This document shows positions 7,308-17,331 of a stretch of DNA of 64,000 bases, in pieces. The position numbers and the translations under genes were made by a program. The stretch's first letter is position 1; every line of letters begins with the position of its first letter. The DNA comes from Butyrivibrio sp. GTDB taxonomy: Bacteria; Bacillota; Clostridia; Lachnospirales; Lachnospiraceae. The stretch lies in contig JAKVKH010000014.1 in assembly GCA_022486625.1 (NCBI GenBank), positions 1-64,000 on the forward strand, read 5' to 3'. A model generated the notes under the pieces. It was not told the DNA's origin. It worked only from the letters and a program-made list of their open reading frames with translations, and did no database searches.

Positions 7308-9863
7308 TTACTTCAACTTTTCAGCTTTTTTTCGGGTAGTTTTTACACTTGTTTTTTTCTTTGCTGCCGCCTTTTTCTCTGACACAGTCCCATTCTTCTC
7401 TGCAGGCTCTGCCTGCATCCCGCGCATCGTACTGCTGAACACAACCTTATTATCCTTAAGGCCAACGGTTACTGCAGAATTTCTTCTGATTTCACCTTTC
7501 AAAAGCTCCTCTGCCATCGCATCTTCAATCACCGACTGAATCGCTCTCTTAAGCGGTCTTGCGCCCATCTTGGCATCTGCATATTTCTGAACCAGGTATT
7601 TCTTTACCGCAGGTGTAATGGTCAGATCGATTCCCAGCTGATCCCTGCAGCGTTTTCCAAGGTTCTCGGACAGCAGCGTCACGATTTCCATCATTTCCTT
7701 TTCACTCAACTGATGGAATACCATGATTTCATCAATACGATTGATAAATTCCGGTTTGAACAGACGTTTTACTTCCTCCATGACACCCGACTTCATGGTC
7801 TCATAATCTTTTTTATCATCTGTCTGTGTATCAAATCCCAGCTTCTTTGGTGCCACAATTCGCTGTGCACCGACATTGGAAGTCATAATCAGAATCGTGT
7901 TCTTAAAGCTGACCTTACGACCCTTGGCATCTGTAATATGTCCATCATCCAGCACCTGCAGAAGAACATTGAAGATGTCCGGATGCGCTTTTTCAATCTC
8001 ATCAAAAAGGATTACGGAATAGGGGTTTCTTCTTACTTTCTCACTAAGCTGTCCGCCTTCATCATATCCGACATATCCTGGCGGCGATCCGATCATCTTG
8101 GATACCGAATGTCCCTCCATATATTCCGACATGTCCACACGGATCAGCGCGTTCTCAGAACCAAACATTGCCTCCGCAAGTGCCTTGGAAAGTTCCGTCT
8201 TACCTACACCGGTAGGTCCCAGGAACAGGAACGAACCAATCGGTCGGTTCGGATCCTGCAGTCCGACACGTCCTCTCCTGATGGCCTTCGATACAGCTTC
8301 CACTGCCGCATCCTGCCCGATAACCCTCTTATGCAGAATTGATTCCAGTTTCAGAAGCTTTTCGGATTCCTTTTCTGCAATTTTTTTCACCGGAATCTTG
8401 GTCCACTCCGCAACCACCTCTGCAATATCATTCTCTGTCACTGCATAGGCTGACTTCTGCTCCTTGCGTTCTTCCGCTGCTTTCATACGATTATATTTCT
8501 TCAGAAGGTCATTCTGCTGCCGATTCAGTTCACCGGCGCCCTTGTAATCTTCTCTGCGAAGTGCCTCTTCCACCTGTCCATCCATGGCTGCAATCTGATC
8601 TTCCATTTCCTTCATTCTGGGAGATCCGCCCATTGTCCGAAGGCGTACTGCGGATGCTGCTTCATCAATCAGATCAATGGCTTTATCCGGAAGATTTCTG
8701 TCATTGATATAACGTGTGGACAGTTCCACCGCAGCCTTGATTGCCTCCGGTTCCACCTTGACATGATGATGCTCTTCATATTTATAGACAATTCCGTTCA
8801 GAATATCAATCGTCTGGTCGGGCGTTGGTTCCTCCACATTTACAGGCTGGAATCTGCGTTCAAGTGCAGCATCCTTTTCCACATATTTATGGTATTCTGT
8901 AATGGTCGTCGCTCCGATCATCTGCAGTTCTCCCCTTGCAAGGGATGGTTTCAGAATATTGGAAGCGTCAATTGCGCCTTCAGCACCTCCTGCACCGATC
9001 AGTGTATGCATTTCATCAATAAAAAGAATAATATTCCCGTCATCTGTCACTTCATGAATAACTTTTTTAATTCTTTCCTCAAACTCGCCTCTGTACTTTG
9101 ACCCGGCGATCATTCCGGACAAATCAAGTGTCAGGAGTTTCTTATTCTGCACAGTAAACGGTACATCTCCGCTTACGATTCTCTGTGCAAGTCCCTCAAC
9201 CACTGCTGTTTTACCGACACCGGGTTCACCGATCAGACACGGATTGTTCTTGGTCCTGCGACTGAGAATCTGGATCACCCGCTTAATCTCTGTTTCACGC
9301 CCGATCACCGGATCGAGCTTTCCCTGTGCTGCAAGTGCCGTCAGATCCCTGCTGTACTGTGCCAGCGCAGAACCCTTTTTACGGTTGTTCTGATGTTTTG
9401 CAAGATCTTCTTTCACCAGATTGGGATCTTCCCCCATTGCCACAAGTGTCTCTGCATAAATCTTCTGCACCGGAACATTCATGGTATTAATCAGGCGAAC
9501 TGCTACATTCTCACTTTCCTTAATCAGAGCCAGCAAAATATGCTCCGTTCCTGTCTTCTCCGCATGAAAGCGCTGTGCCTGACGATGTGCTTCCTCCAGC
9601 ACCTGCTCTGCTCTAGGTGAATAGCCATCTCTGTCCAGCGTAGAAACTGTTGCCTCCGGTGCCATAAGGTCCTTAATCATATCCATCATACGGTTTTCAT
9701 CTATTCCGTTATCCTGAAGGATTCTGGAAGCAACGCTTCCCTCCTCGCGAATCAGTCCCATGAGAATATGTTCGGTACCCACATAGTTCAGCTTCAGACT
9801 TCTGGCTGTTTTTCTGGCCAGTTTCAACGCGTCATTCGCTTTATCTGTAAACTGTGAATTCAT
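7308..9863 (-). CDS. clpC: ClpC, AAA+ ATPase of the Clp protease
   Basis: Hexameric unfoldase of 851 aa that feeds substrates to ClpP. Two N-terminal Clp-N repeats occupy about residues 1-145. The first AAA module has Walker [10 protein letters not shown] and Walker [10 protein letters not shown]; a short coiled-coil middle domain follows ([20 protein letters not shown]); the second AAA module has [10 protein letters not shown] and [11 protein letters not shown]. The tail after the D2 small domain is a Lys-rich, probably disordered stretch. Its ATG overlaps the stop of the upstream GntR gene by four bases. No ctsR, mcsA or mcsB is present next to it, unlike the classic Bacillus operon. Confidence 0.97.
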   Translation of the reverse strand: MNSQFTDKANDALKLARKTARSLKLNYVGTEHILMGLIREEGSVASRILQDNGIDENRMMDMIKDLMAPEATVSTLDRDGYSPRAEQVLEEAHRQAQRFHAEKTGTEHILLALIKESENVAVRLINTMNVPVQKIYAETLVAMGEDPNLVKEDLAKHQNNRKKGSALAQYSRDLTALAAQGKLDPVIGRETEIKRVIQILSRRTKNNPCLIGEPGVGKTAVVEGLAQRIVSGDVPFTVQNKKLLTLDLSGMIAGSKYRGEFEERIKKVIHEVTDDGNIILFIDEMHTLIGAGGAEGAIDASNILKPSLARGELQMIGATTITEYHKYVEKDAALERRFQPVNVEEPTPDQTIDILNGIVYKYEEHHHVKVEPEAIKAAVELSTRYINDRNLPDKAIDLIDEAASAVRLRTMGGSPRMKEMEDQIAAMDGQVEEALRREDYKGAGELNRQQNDLLKKYNRMKAAEERKEQKSAYAVTENDIAEVVAEWTKIPVKKIAEKESEKLLKLESILHKRVIGQDAAVEAVSKAIRRGRVGLQDPNRPIGSFLFLGPTGVGKTELSKALAEAMFGSENALIRVDMSEYMEGHSVSKMIGSPPGYVGYDEGGQLSEKVRRNPYSVILFDEIEKAHPDIFNVLLQVLDDGHITDAKGRKVSFKNTILIMTSNVGAQRIVAPKKLGFDTQTDDKKDYETMKSGVMEEVKRLFKPEFINRIDEIMVFHQLSEKEMMEIVTLLSENLGKRCRDQLGIDLTITPAVKKYLVQKYADAKMGARPLKRAIQSVIEDAMAEELLKGEIRRNSAVTVGLKDNKVVFSSTMRGMQAEPAEKNGTVSEKKAAAKKKTSVKTTRKKAEKLK

Positions 9864-10243
9864 GAATGATTCCCCTTTTCATAATAATCGTATATTTTGT
9901 CGACAAGCTCGTGAATATCCTGTCTGCTGATGTCCTTACAGATTGCTCTGGCCACAACAACTGCCAGATCTCCCTCCGCCTCCTGAAGTGCCTGCAGCTT
10001 ATTAATATCAACTGCTATAATCGCACCACGGCGCCGGTCTATTTTCACAAAGCCCTCCTGCTGAAGAATGGAATAGGCCTTGTTGACCGTATGCATATTA
10101 ATTCCTATGGTATCTGCAAGCTGCCTGACACTTGGAAGCTGCTCTCCCTCCCGGAAACGGGAAGTGGCAATTCCCAGTATAATCTGGTTGCACAGCTGCA
10201 CATACAAAGCTTCATCACTGTTAAAATCTATCTCAATATACAT
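9860..10243 (-). CDS. GntR-family regulator (short, YtrA-like)
   Basis: A 127-aa protein. MYIEIDFNSDEALYVQLCNQI begins the typical winged helix (GEQLPSVRQLADTIGINMHTVNKAY contains the recognition region). After the DNA-binding domain only about 55 residues remain, which fits the YtrA subfamily with a short dimerisation helix and no large effector domain. The start at 10243 has AGAGGG eight bases upstream; upstream in-frame ATGs lack one. Its stop overlaps the clpC start (ATGA), so the two are translationally coupled, making it the likely regulator of the clpC-radA operon in place of CtsR. Confidence 0.85.
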   Translation of the reverse strand: MYIEIDFNSDEALYVQLCNQIILGIATSRFREGEQLPSVRQLADTIGINMHTVNKAYSILQQEGFVKIDRRRGAIIAVDINKLQALQEAEGDLAVVVARAICKDISRQDIHELVDKIYDYYEKGNHS

Positions 10244-10277
10244 GGCAGAACCCTCTGAACTTCTCTCTGTGTCACAA

Positions 10278-10306
10278 ATCATATAACAGTAGACCTGTGA
10301 TGTCAA
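10278..10306 (-). promoter_or_regulatory. Promoter of the gntR-clpC operon
   Basis: Perfect TTGACA (10301-10306), 17-base spacer, TATGAT (10278-10283). TCACA at the start of the spacer and TGTGA just after the -10 form a widely spaced inverted repeat that could be an autoregulatory site. No CtsR-type GGTCAAA direct repeat is visible. Confidence 0.7.
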
Positions 10307-10329
10307 TAAGCTCCCTGAGAAGGTTTTAT

Positions 10330-10363
10330 AAAAAAAGCATAAAGGACAGCTCCTGTTTCTGCT
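10330..10363 (-). terminator. Terminator of the Crp/Fnr gene
   Basis: Reading the minus strand, AGCA-AAA-CAG and CTG-TTT-TGCT pair around a GAG loop with a mismatch and small bulge, followed by seven T. The 5' arm overlaps the stop codon of the Crp/Fnr gene. Confidence 0.7.
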
Positions 10364-11009
10364 ACTGGTCTTTCACCTCTCCCTGCGCTTTTTTCATGCT
10401 ATATTTTCCGCGCCCTGCATGGATCAGTTTTTCCTCTGCACACAGCTTGCGAAGTACCCTCTGTAATTGTCTTCTGCTGCAGTGCAGCGCATAAATTGCC
10501 GGTTCAATTCCGCAGATCTCATGATTCTCACATTCATTCTGCAGATAATACAGCAGCTTTTCCTGCAGATCTGCTCCCTGCGCCTCTGAATCCATGAATC
10601 TGACCATCTTGTCTGAAACAGATGCCAGAAGATATCGCATCAGTATATTGCAGGACAGCAGCTCCTGTTTCTTCTCATCAAGTGAAATGGCAAGGCAGAT
10701 CACTTCCGTTATTGCCTCCACCAGAAACATTGACTTTTCCGGGCCCATGATCTCCATGTCTCCCAGAATCGTAAATCCATTCCCTCTTCCGACCGGGAAC
10801 TGTGCCCCGTCTGTTCGTACCCCATAGATCTGAATGGTTCCGCTGACCACAAACTGCAGATATTTTACTTTCATATCCGCCTGTGTAATCAGTTCATGCC
10901 GGTCATACTGCTGCATTATAAATGTAAATCCCTCTCTGCGCATTTCCTCCAGCAATATATAGCGATCTGTATATTCCTGCATTTTCTGCATGTCCTGAAT
11001 TATTTTCAT
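10362..11009 (-). CDS. Crp/Fnr-family transcriptional regulator
   Basis: A 215-aa protein with an N-terminal cyclic-nucleotide-binding-type beta barrel (about residues 30-125; FVVSGTIQIYG and PVGRGNGFTILGDMEI are the barrel strands and loop) and a C-terminal helix-turn-helix (EPAIYALHCSRRQLQRVLRKL). It lacks the cysteine cluster of Fnr, and the ligand pocket looks unlike Crp, so it is more like the YeiL/ArcR-type regulators. GGGGG lies nine bases before the ATG. It is divergent from a MATE exporter and a TGTG...CACA palindrome lies between them. Confidence 0.85.
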   Translation of the reverse strand: MKIIQDMQKMQEYTDRYILLEEMRREGFTFIMQQYDRHELITQADMKVKYLQFVVSGTIQIYGVRTDGAQFPVGRGNGFTILGDMEIMGPEKSMFLVEAITEVICLAISLDEKKQELLSCNILMRYLLASVSDKMVRFMDSEAQGADLQEKLLYYLQNECENHEICGIEPAIYALHCSRRQLQRVLRKLCAEEKLIHAGRGKYSMKKAQGEVKDQ

Positions 11010-11035
11010 GAAATCATGCCCCCATGTACGTTTAT

Positions 11036-11079
11036 TGTGTCACATGGCACATACTTTCACAAGACTTTCCTTTTATAAT
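11036..11079 (+). promoter_or_regulatory. MATE gene promoter with Crp/Fnr-type palindrome
   Basis: TATAAT lies at 11074-11079; the -35 region 17 bases upstream (ATACTT) is poor, as expected for an activated promoter. A 16-bp palindrome of form TGTGNCANNTGNCACA spans 11036-11051. Its centre is about 42 bases before the predicted start of transcription, the standard class II activator position for Crp/Fnr proteins. Confidence 0.6.
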
Positions 11080-11115
11080 AAGATCTGCAACCACAAAAGA
11101 AAGGATTTTGAACTT

Positions 11116-12438
11116 ATGAAAAATGATCTGTTTGAAACTGCATCCATACCGAAAGCATACTTCACGCTTGCATTACCCGTTGTACTGAGCATGGTGGTAT
11201 CTCTTATCTACAATATGGTAGATACCTACTTTATTGCCAGAACCCAGAATACTGCACTGATTGCCGGTGTTTCTCTCTGTGCACCTGTCTTTACCCTGAT
11301 GATTGCGCTTGGAGATATCATGGGACTTGGCGGAAGCAGCGTCATTTCAAGACTGTTTGGTCAGAAAAAAGATCTGCAGGTCAGACAGATCAGTTCCTTC
11401 TGCCATTATGCCTCCATCATGCTTGGTGTCATTGCCGCAATAGTTATGCTGGTCTTTCGCTCTCCGTTTCTGTCGCTTCTTGGCGCAGATTCAGAGACCT
11501 TCACCTATGCATCTTCCTATTACAGCATACTTGCTCTTGGTGCCCCTGCCATCATTTTCTCTCTGACACCTTCCAATCTGATGCGGACAGAAGCTGCCGC
11601 TGCGCAGTCAATGGCCGGCTCTGTCCTTGGTGCAGTTATCAATATGATTCTTGACCCTGTATTCATCTTCGTTCTGGGATATGGTGCCGCCGGTGCCGCA
11701 ATTGCAACCGTAATTGGTTATCTGTGCAGTGATGCCTGCTTTATCTGGTATCTGCGTCATCAGAGCAGACAACTTTCCATCCGCCTGCAGGATTTTCATA
11801 TCCGCCCGGACAGCTTTCGGGATATTTTTTCCATTGGTATTCCTGCCAGCATTACCAATCTGATGCAGAGTATCGCACTTGCAATGACCAACCGGCTTCT
11901 GCTCCGCTATGGTACCGACCAGATCGCTGCCATGGGCATTGCCATGAAACTGAACATGATCGCTGTTCTGATTCTGGTCGGATTTTCCTTCGGCGGTCAG
12001 CCGCTGATGGGTTATTGCTACGGTGCAGGCAATCAAAAACGTCTGCATAGGGTAATGAAATTCTGCTACCTTTTTGAAGGTCTGCTTGCCATTGGAATCG
12101 CAATTGTTCTGTCAGCTTTTGCCCCTCTGCTGATGCAGATGTTTGTACATGATGAAGTTCTGATCAGAAGCGGCAGCATTATTCTGCGCCTTCAGCTTAT
12201 CAGTATGATTTTTATTTCCATCGCTATGGTTTCCACCTGTCTCTTTCAGGCAGAAGGAAAGGCACTGGAAGCATTTCTGCTCTCTATAAGCCGGCAGGGG
12301 ATCATTTTTATTGCAGTTATCCTTACTGCTTCACACTTTGCCGGTTATTACGGAATTCTCTGTGCCCAACCGGTTTCAGATCTGCTTACCGCTACGCTGG
12401 CAATCTTCCTGATCTTTCGCACAGCTGTCGAGAAATAG
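11116..12438 (+). CDS. MATE-family multidrug/metabolite exporter
   Basis: Integral membrane protein of about 440 aa with roughly 12 hydrophobic segments in two homologous halves, as in Na+ or H+ coupled MATE transporters. The start is set at MKNDLFETASIPKAYFTLALP with AAGGA ten bases upstream; the longer frame begins in the promoter. Typical features are the early LPVVLSMVVSLIYNMVDTYFI helix and GLGGSSVISRLFGQ loop (each shorter piece is family-like). It is probably controlled by the divergent Crp/Fnr protein. Substrate unknown. Confidence 0.92.
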   Translation: MKNDLFETASIPKAYFTLALPVVLSMVVSLIYNMVDTYFIARTQNTALIAGVSLCAPVFTLMIALGDIMGLGGSSVISRLFGQKKDLQVRQISSFCHYASIMLGVIAAIVMLVFRSPFLSLLGADSETFTYASSYYSILALGAPAIIFSLTPSNLMRTEAAAAQSMAGSVLGAVINMILDPVFIFVLGYGAAGAAIATVIGYLCSDACFIWYLRHQSRQLSIRLQDFHIRPDSFRDIFSIGIPASITNLMQSIALAMTNRLLLRYGTDQIAAMGIAMKLNMIAVLILVGFSFGGQPLMGYCYGAGNQKRLHRVMKFCYLFEGLLAIGIAIVLSAFAPLLMQMFVHDEVLIRSGSIILRLQLISMIFISIAMVSTCLFQAEGKALEAFLLSISRQGIIFIAVILTASHFAGYYGILCAQPVSDLLTATLAIFLIFRTAVEK

Positions 12439-12465
12439 CAGGATCAGGGACTTTATCTTTTTCCG

Positions 12466-12512
12466 CAAAAAAATCCCCGGCAAATCAGCTTCACAGCCGT
12501 TTTACCGGGGAT
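12466..12512. terminator. Bidirectional terminator between MATE and SH3-protein genes
   Basis: ATCCCCGG pairs with CCGGGGAT around a loop that itself holds a short GGC/GCC stem. The minus strand ends in seven T, so it mainly serves the SH3b gene that stops at 12535. Confidence 0.85.
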
Positions 12513-12534
12513 AATACATTATCTGCATTATGTC

Positions 12535-14313
12535 TTATTTCTTCGGTTCATCCTTATCAAGATCCAAAAACTCAAATTCGAAATCGTCATCATCTTCAAC
12601 AAAATTCTTGGGTTTACGCGGTGTCGGATTTGTATTCTCATCCGGCGTAACAGTTCTGCCCGATGTTTCCTCCGGACGACCTGCAGATCTGCGGGCACTC
12701 GTATTATCGCCGGATACCGGCTTTCTGCTGTCTCCGGATCTCATATCACGTCCCTTACTTCTGTCATCATCAGGACGGATACGTCTGTCACGATCATCCC
12801 TTACTCTATCACGACCGGCATCTCTGTCACGACCGTCTCTGTCGCGGCTGTCTCTATCGCGAGGCTTTCTGTCCGGATTATCCCGCTGTTCATCACGAAG
12901 ACGTTTATCCCTGTCTGCAGAGCGCCTTGGACGATTATCATGATCGTCATCAGGCTCATCTTCATTCTTCCTGCGTCCACGTCTTACAGGCTTTTCTTCC
13001 TCATCGTCATCTTCATCTTCATCTTCATCATCTTCATCGTCATTTCTGAATCTTGCGAAGAATCCATGTCTCTTCTTTTTTACAACAGGCTCGTCCTCTT
13101 CTTCATCCTCGTCCTCTTCTTCATCCTTCTGAGATGCCTTGCGTGCCGGCTTTCTGTCTTCTTCCGGTTCATCATCATCATATCCGTCATCTTCATAATA
13201 CATAAGATCACGCATCTTAACTGCCATTACAATCAAAATAATTATCAGAATTACAATTACAGCAGCCATAATGATCAGTGCTGTTTTCATCATTTGATTC
13301 TGACTCTTCATATTGGCAATGGCTTCACTGCTGTTCGCAGTATTCAGAAGCGCCTGCACCTGATACTTGTTGCCTGCATAATTATCATACAGATAAAGGA
13401 CTTCGTTTCCATTCGCATCTGTTTCCTTAACAAGCGTATACTGCTCATCTGCCGATGCTGCCGTACTTGCGGAAGATGCAGATGCTGCAGAAGCTGACAT
13501 TGCCGCGTCCGCCGATGCACCTGCTGATGCACCCGAACCTGCTGCTGAAGATGCATCTGAAGCACCTGCCGATGCTGCCATGCTGCTTGCATTTGAAGCA
13601 TCAGTCTTCGTTGCAGAAGTATCTGTTGTTTTCTTTGTAGTAGATGCTGATGTATCTGTTTTCTTGGAAGCGCCAAGCTCTACAAGATCTGCACGGATAA
13701 ATCCCTGACTGCCGTTTCCGAAAGTCACCTGATACCATTTCTTGGAATCTGTTCCGGTAGCCTTACCGGTAATTGTTACGCCGTCACCGCTGGCAACAGA
13801 ACCTACTGTAGAATATGCAGTTCCTGCTCCGGAGCGGACATTCGCCTTACTGGTAGTTACGGTAGCTGCCAGTGAATTTACCGAAGTGACAGACGTTTTC
13901 GGAAGTGTAGCTGCCGTACTGGTAGTGGTTCCTGTCGAAGCTGCTGTTGTAGTCGTTGCAGCTGCTGCCGTTGAAGCCGCTGCCGTTGCGGTTGCGGTTC
14001 CCGTTGTCGAAGACTTGGACAACAGATCTCCCCTGACATATCCCGTACCACCCGTTACATTTATCTTATACCATACCTGACCTGCCGAATCCGTCTTTTC
14101 ATCCAGAATCTGCACTGCACTTCCCTGTGCAAGACTTCCGACAACAGAACTCGTTGTCGTTGTGTCAGAACGCACCTTTGCCGAATTTGCCGTTACTGTT
14201 GCGTTCACAGGTGTATATGCCATCGACAGAATCGGTGATGAAAAACCAAGTGTCAGTATTGTCATCAACGCAAATACAGCTGCTGCAAATCTCCCGCGTA
14301 ACAATTTTTTCAT
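12535..14313 (-). CDS. SH3b-domain membrane protein with acidic and Arg/Asp-rich tail
   Basis: A 592-aa protein of unusual composition. Residues 1-32 look like a signal peptide or anchor. Two bacterial SH3 domains follow (about 36-98, with NSAKVRSDTTTTSSVVGSL; about 149-212, with KANVRSGAGTAYSTVGS), separated by a Thr/Ala/Ser linker. Residues 215-290 are a second Ser/Ala/Thr linker, and 344-366 a hydrophobic membrane helix. The rest is low complexity: runs of Glu/Asp, then many RDRD/RDGRD-type repeats near 480-520 and a final acidic DDDDFEFEF patch. SH3b domains usually bind cell-wall peptides, so the N-part is probably outside and the charged tail inside. It follows purD by 18 bases, perhaps by read-through. 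Confidence 0.8.
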   Translation of the reverse strand: MKKLLRGRFAAAVFALMTILTLGFSSPILSMAYTPVNATVTANSAKVRSDTTTTSSVVGSLAQGSAVQILDEKTDSAGQVWYKINVTGGTGYVRGDLLSKSSTTGTATATAAASTAAAATTTTAASTGTTTSTAATLPKTSVTSVNSLAATVTTSKANVRSGAGTAYSTVGSVASGDGVTITGKATGTDSKKWYQVTFGNGSQGFIRADLVELGASKKTDTSASTTKKTTDTSATKTDASNASSMAASAGASDASSAAGSGASAGASADAAMSASAASASSASTAASADEQYTLVKETDANGNEVLYLYDNYAGNKYQVQALLNTANSSEAIANMKSQNQMMKTALIIMAAVIVILIIILIVMAVKMRDLMYYEDDGYDDDEPEEDRKPARKASQKDEEEDEDEEEDEPVVKKKRHGFFARFRNDDEDDEDEDEDDDEEEKPVRRGRRKNEDEPDDDHDNRPRRSADRDKRLRDEQRDNPDRKPRDRDSRDRDGRDRDAGRDRVRDDRDRRIRPDDDRSKGRDMRSGDSRKPVSGDNTSARRSAGRPEETSGRTVTPDENTNPTPRKPKNFVEDDDDFEFEFLDLDKDEPKK

Positions 14314-14331
14314 GTCAGTGATATCCTTCCT

Positions 14332-15609
14332 TTAAAGCTGTGCATCATCAATTGCCTTACCAATATCATGACGCATATATTTGTTCTCAAAGCTGATCCA
14401 TTCGGTTGCCTTATAGGCATTCTCTCTTGCCTGTCTGAGATCTGCTCCCTTGGCAGTCACGCCAAGCACACGACCTCCGTTTGTTACAATGCCCTTTTCT
14501 GTCTGCTTTGTTCCTGCATGGAAACAGTAATAACCGTCTGCCTGCTTAAATTCCTCCAGCCCCTTGATCAGCTTTCCCTTTTCATATTGAACCGGATATC
14601 CGTCAGATGCAAGTACCACACATACTGCCGCATTATCCTCAAATTCAACCTCAAGCTGATCCAGTGTTCCATCAATGCACGCATTGCAGACATCCACCAG
14701 GTCTGTCTTCATTCTGGGAAGAATAACCTGCGCTTCCGGATCGCCAAATCTCGCATTGTACTCAAGTACCTTAGGCCCATCTGGCGTCAGCATCAGTCCG
14801 AAATAGATAACCCCTTTGAACTCACGACCTTCTGCACGCATCGCATCCACTGTCTTCTGATAAATATGCTTCCAGCAGAATTCATCCACTTCCTTTGTAT
14901 AAAACGGACTTGGTGAGAATGTACCCATACCGCCGGTATTAAGTCCTGTATCTCCGTCTCCTGCACGCTTATGATCCTGTGCAGAAGTCATAAGGCGAAT
15001 CGTCCTGCCATCAACAAAGGACAATACGGAAACTTCACGGCCTGTCATAAATTCTTCTACTACCATCTGATTACCGGCGCTTCCAAATTTATGGTCTTCC
15101 ATGATTTCCTTCACTCCATCAAGCGCTTCCTGTCTGGTCTGACAGATAAGAACCCCTTTACCAAGTGCCAGTCCGTCCGCCTTCAGCACGATCGGATATG
15201 TTGTCTTTTCCAGATACGCAATCGCCTGATCCGCATCATCAAAGGTTTCATAGGCTGCAGTCGGAATTCCGTACTTCTTCATCAGATCCTTGGAGAAAGC
15301 CTTGCTGCCTTCAAGAATTGCCGCATTTTTTCTTGGCCCGAATGCCCGGAGTCCCGCTGCTTCAAAGGCATCTACCACACCACCTACCAGCGGATCATCC
15401 ATTCCGACAATTGTCAGATCTATTTTCTTTTCCTTTGCAAATTCCACCAGCTTATCAAATTCCATAGGCGCGATCGGAACACATTCTGCCAGCTCTGCAA
15501 TGCCGGCATTTCCGGGCGCACAATATATTTTCTCAACTTTTGGGCTTCTGGATACGCACTCTGCAATCGCATGCTCACGTCCGCCGCCGCCAATAATCAG
15601 TACTTTCAT
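14332..15609 (-). CDS. purD: Phosphoribosylamine-glycine ligase PurD
   Basis: ATP-grasp enzyme of 425 aa that makes glycinamide ribonucleotide, the second step of purine synthesis. It starts MKVLIIGGGGREHAIAE, the family signature, and contains VLKADGLALGKGV (ATP-binding loop) and ARFGDPEAQVILPR (metal/ATP site). GAGG lies nine bases before the ATG. Last of the purE-purM-purN-purD group. Confidence 0.97.
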   Translation of the reverse strand: MKVLIIGGGGREHAIAECVSRSPKVEKIYCAPGNAGIAELAECVPIAPMEFDKLVEFAKEKKIDLTIVGMDDPLVGGVVDAFEAAGLRAFGPRKNAAILEGSKAFSKDLMKKYGIPTAAYETFDDADQAIAYLEKTTYPIVLKADGLALGKGVLICQTRQEALDGVKEIMEDHKFGSAGNQMVVEEFMTGREVSVLSFVDGRTIRLMTSAQDHKRAGDGDTGLNTGGMGTFSPSPFYTKEVDEFCWKHIYQKTVDAMRAEGREFKGVIYFGLMLTPDGPKVLEYNARFGDPEAQVILPRMKTDLVDVCNACIDGTLDQLEVEFEDNAAVCVVLASDGYPVQYEKGKLIKGLEEFKQADGYYCFHAGTKQTEKGIVTNGGRVLGVTAKGADLRQARENAYKATEWISFENKYMRHDIGKAIDDAQL

Positions 15610-15632
15610 TTTTCAGCCTCATTCATCTACTG

Positions 15633-16271
15633 TTATTTGACTTCATATCCGTCTATTATAACTCTTCTGCCTTCAACATGCACTTTACCGTTAGCAATCA
15701 GATCTATCGCTCTTGGCATGATCTTCCATTCCGCCTGCTCCATTACCCGCTTCTGCAGGACTTCCGGCGTATCATCCTGACGAACCATCACCGGCTGCTG
15801 CAGAATAATCGGACCGGTATCTGTTCCTTCATCTACAAAATGAACCGTTGCACCTGTCACACGCACGCCGCGCTCAAGTACCTTCTCATGCACTTTCAGA
15901 CCGTAATAACCCTTTCCGCAGAAAGAAGGAATGAGTGACGGATGTATGTTGATCATCCTGTTTGTATATGCCCTGACCATCTCTTCAGGAATTACCACAA
16001 GACATCCTGCCAGAACGATCAGATCCGGCTGTGCACTCTGAATGATGCTCAGAAATGCTGCATTGAATTCCTGTCTGGTGGCGTAATCCTTCGGTGATGC
16101 TGTGGCAACAGGAATTCCTGCCTTTGCCGCACGTTCCAGCGCATATGCATTTTTATTATTACTGAAAACAAGAACAATCTGTGTATTGGTGATCGTACCA
16201 TTCTGGATGCCGTCAATAATTGCCTGCAGATTCGTTCCGCCTCCGGAAACACACACTGCTATTTTCAGCAT
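15633..16271 (-). CDS. purN: Phosphoribosylglycinamide formyltransferase PurN
   Basis: A 212-aa enzyme that transfers formyl from 10-formyl-THF to glycinamide ribonucleotide. [18 protein letters not shown] is the N-terminal nucleotide loop; the catalytic Asn-His-Asp are in [10 protein letters not shown] and [14 protein letters not shown]. Its ATG overlaps the purM stop by seven bases, indicating translational coupling. Confidence 0.96.
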   Translation of the reverse strand: MLKIAVCVSGGGTNLQAIIDGIQNGTITNTQIVLVFSNNKNAYALERAAKAGIPVATASPKDYATRQEFNAAFLSIIQSAQPDLIVLAGCLVVIPEEMVRAYTNRMINIHPSLIPSFCGKGYYGLKVHEKVLERGVRVTGATVHFVDEGTDTGPIILQQPVMVRQDDTPEVLQKRVMEQAEWKIMPRAIDLIANGKVHVEGRRVIIDGYEVK

Positions 16272-17296
16272 ACTGTTACACCCTTCTCACCGGCTTCTAC
16301 TGAACCTACCACATAACCGGTCTCACCTGCAGCCTTAATTGCAGCAAGCGTCTTATCCACATCGGAAGGATCAACCGCCATAACCATACCAAGACCCATA
16401 TTATAGGTATTGTACATCATCTTCTCATCAAGCTCACCCTTCTTCTGCATCAGACGGAAAAGAGCCGGTACTTCATAACTGTCCTTCTTAACTACTGCAC
16501 GGACTCCGTCCGGAAGCATTCTCGGGATATTCTCGTAGAAGCCTCCGCCTGTGATATGGCTGCAGCCCTTTACACGAACACCGGCGCTCTTAACAGACTT
16601 CATCATCTTCACATAAATTTTGGTCGGTGCGAGAAGTGCCTCGCCAAGTGTTGTGCCAAGTTCATCATAATATGTATCCAGACTTTCCTTTGTCATATCA
16701 AAAATCTTGCGGACAAGTGAAAAGCCGTTACTGTGAACACCGCTTGATGCCACACCGATCAGCGTATCTCCAGCCTTGATCTCATGTCCGTCAATCATGT
16801 CCTTTGCATCAACAACACCAACTGCAAAACCGGCAAGATCATACTCATCTTCCGGATAAAATCCGGGCATTTCTGCTGTTTCTCCGCCGACAAGCGCTGC
16901 ATCTGACTGCTTACAGCCTTCAGCAACACCCTTGACAATTGCTGCAATCTTTTCAGGATAATTCTTGCCGCAAGCAATATAATCCAGGAAGAACAGCGGT
17001 TCACCGCCGGCACATGCAACATCATTTACGCACATGGCAACACAGTCAATACCGACAGTATCATTTTTTCCCATGATAAATGCGAGCTTCAGCTTTGTTC
17101 CAACACCATCTGTTCCAGACAGCAGAACCGGGTTCTCCATGTCCTTGATCTTTGCAAGAGAAAATGCTCCGGAAAATCCGCCGATTCCTCCCAGTACCTC
17201 CGGTCTCATGGTTTCCTTCACATACTGTTTCATCAGTTCAACCGACTTGTAACCGGCCTCAATATCCACACCTGCGTTCTTGTAATTTAATGCCAT
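16265..17296 (-). CDS. purM: Phosphoribosylformylglycinamidine cyclo-ligase PurM
   Basis: AIR synthetase of 343 aa. It begins [19 protein letters not shown], with the family motif NAGVDI, and contains [15 protein letters not shown] (substrate/ATP loop), [14 protein letters not shown] and [13 protein letters not shown]. Length is typical. It lies between purE and purN. Confidence 0.97.
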   Translation of the reverse strand: MALNYKNAGVDIEAGYKSVELMKQYVKETMRPEVLGGIGGFSGAFSLAKIKDMENPVLLSGTDGVGTKLKLAFIMGKNDTVGIDCVAMCVNDVACAGGEPLFFLDYIACGKNYPEKIAAIVKGVAEGCKQSDAALVGGETAEMPGFYPEDEYDLAGFAVGVVDAKDMIDGHEIKAGDTLIGVASSGVHSNGFSLVRKIFDMTKESLDTYYDELGTTLGEALLAPTKIYVKMMKSVKSAGVRVKGCSHITGGGFYENIPRMLPDGVRAVVKKDSYEVPALFRLMQKKGELDEKMMYNTYNMGLGMVMAVDPSDVDKTLAAIKAAGETGYVVGSVEAGEKGVTVC

Positions 17297-17331
17297 TGTG
17301 ATGTTCCTCCATATTCACTTATCAAGGTTTC

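Noticed and set aside
10244..10320. CtsR operator before gntR-clpC
   Set aside because: No GGTCAAA heptad direct repeat is present.
12940..14080. Plus-strand frames opposite the SH3b gene, rich in Ile/Phe/His or Val/Ala
   Set aside because: They mirror the acidic and Ala/Ser/Thr low-complexity coding on the minus strand; no start signals.
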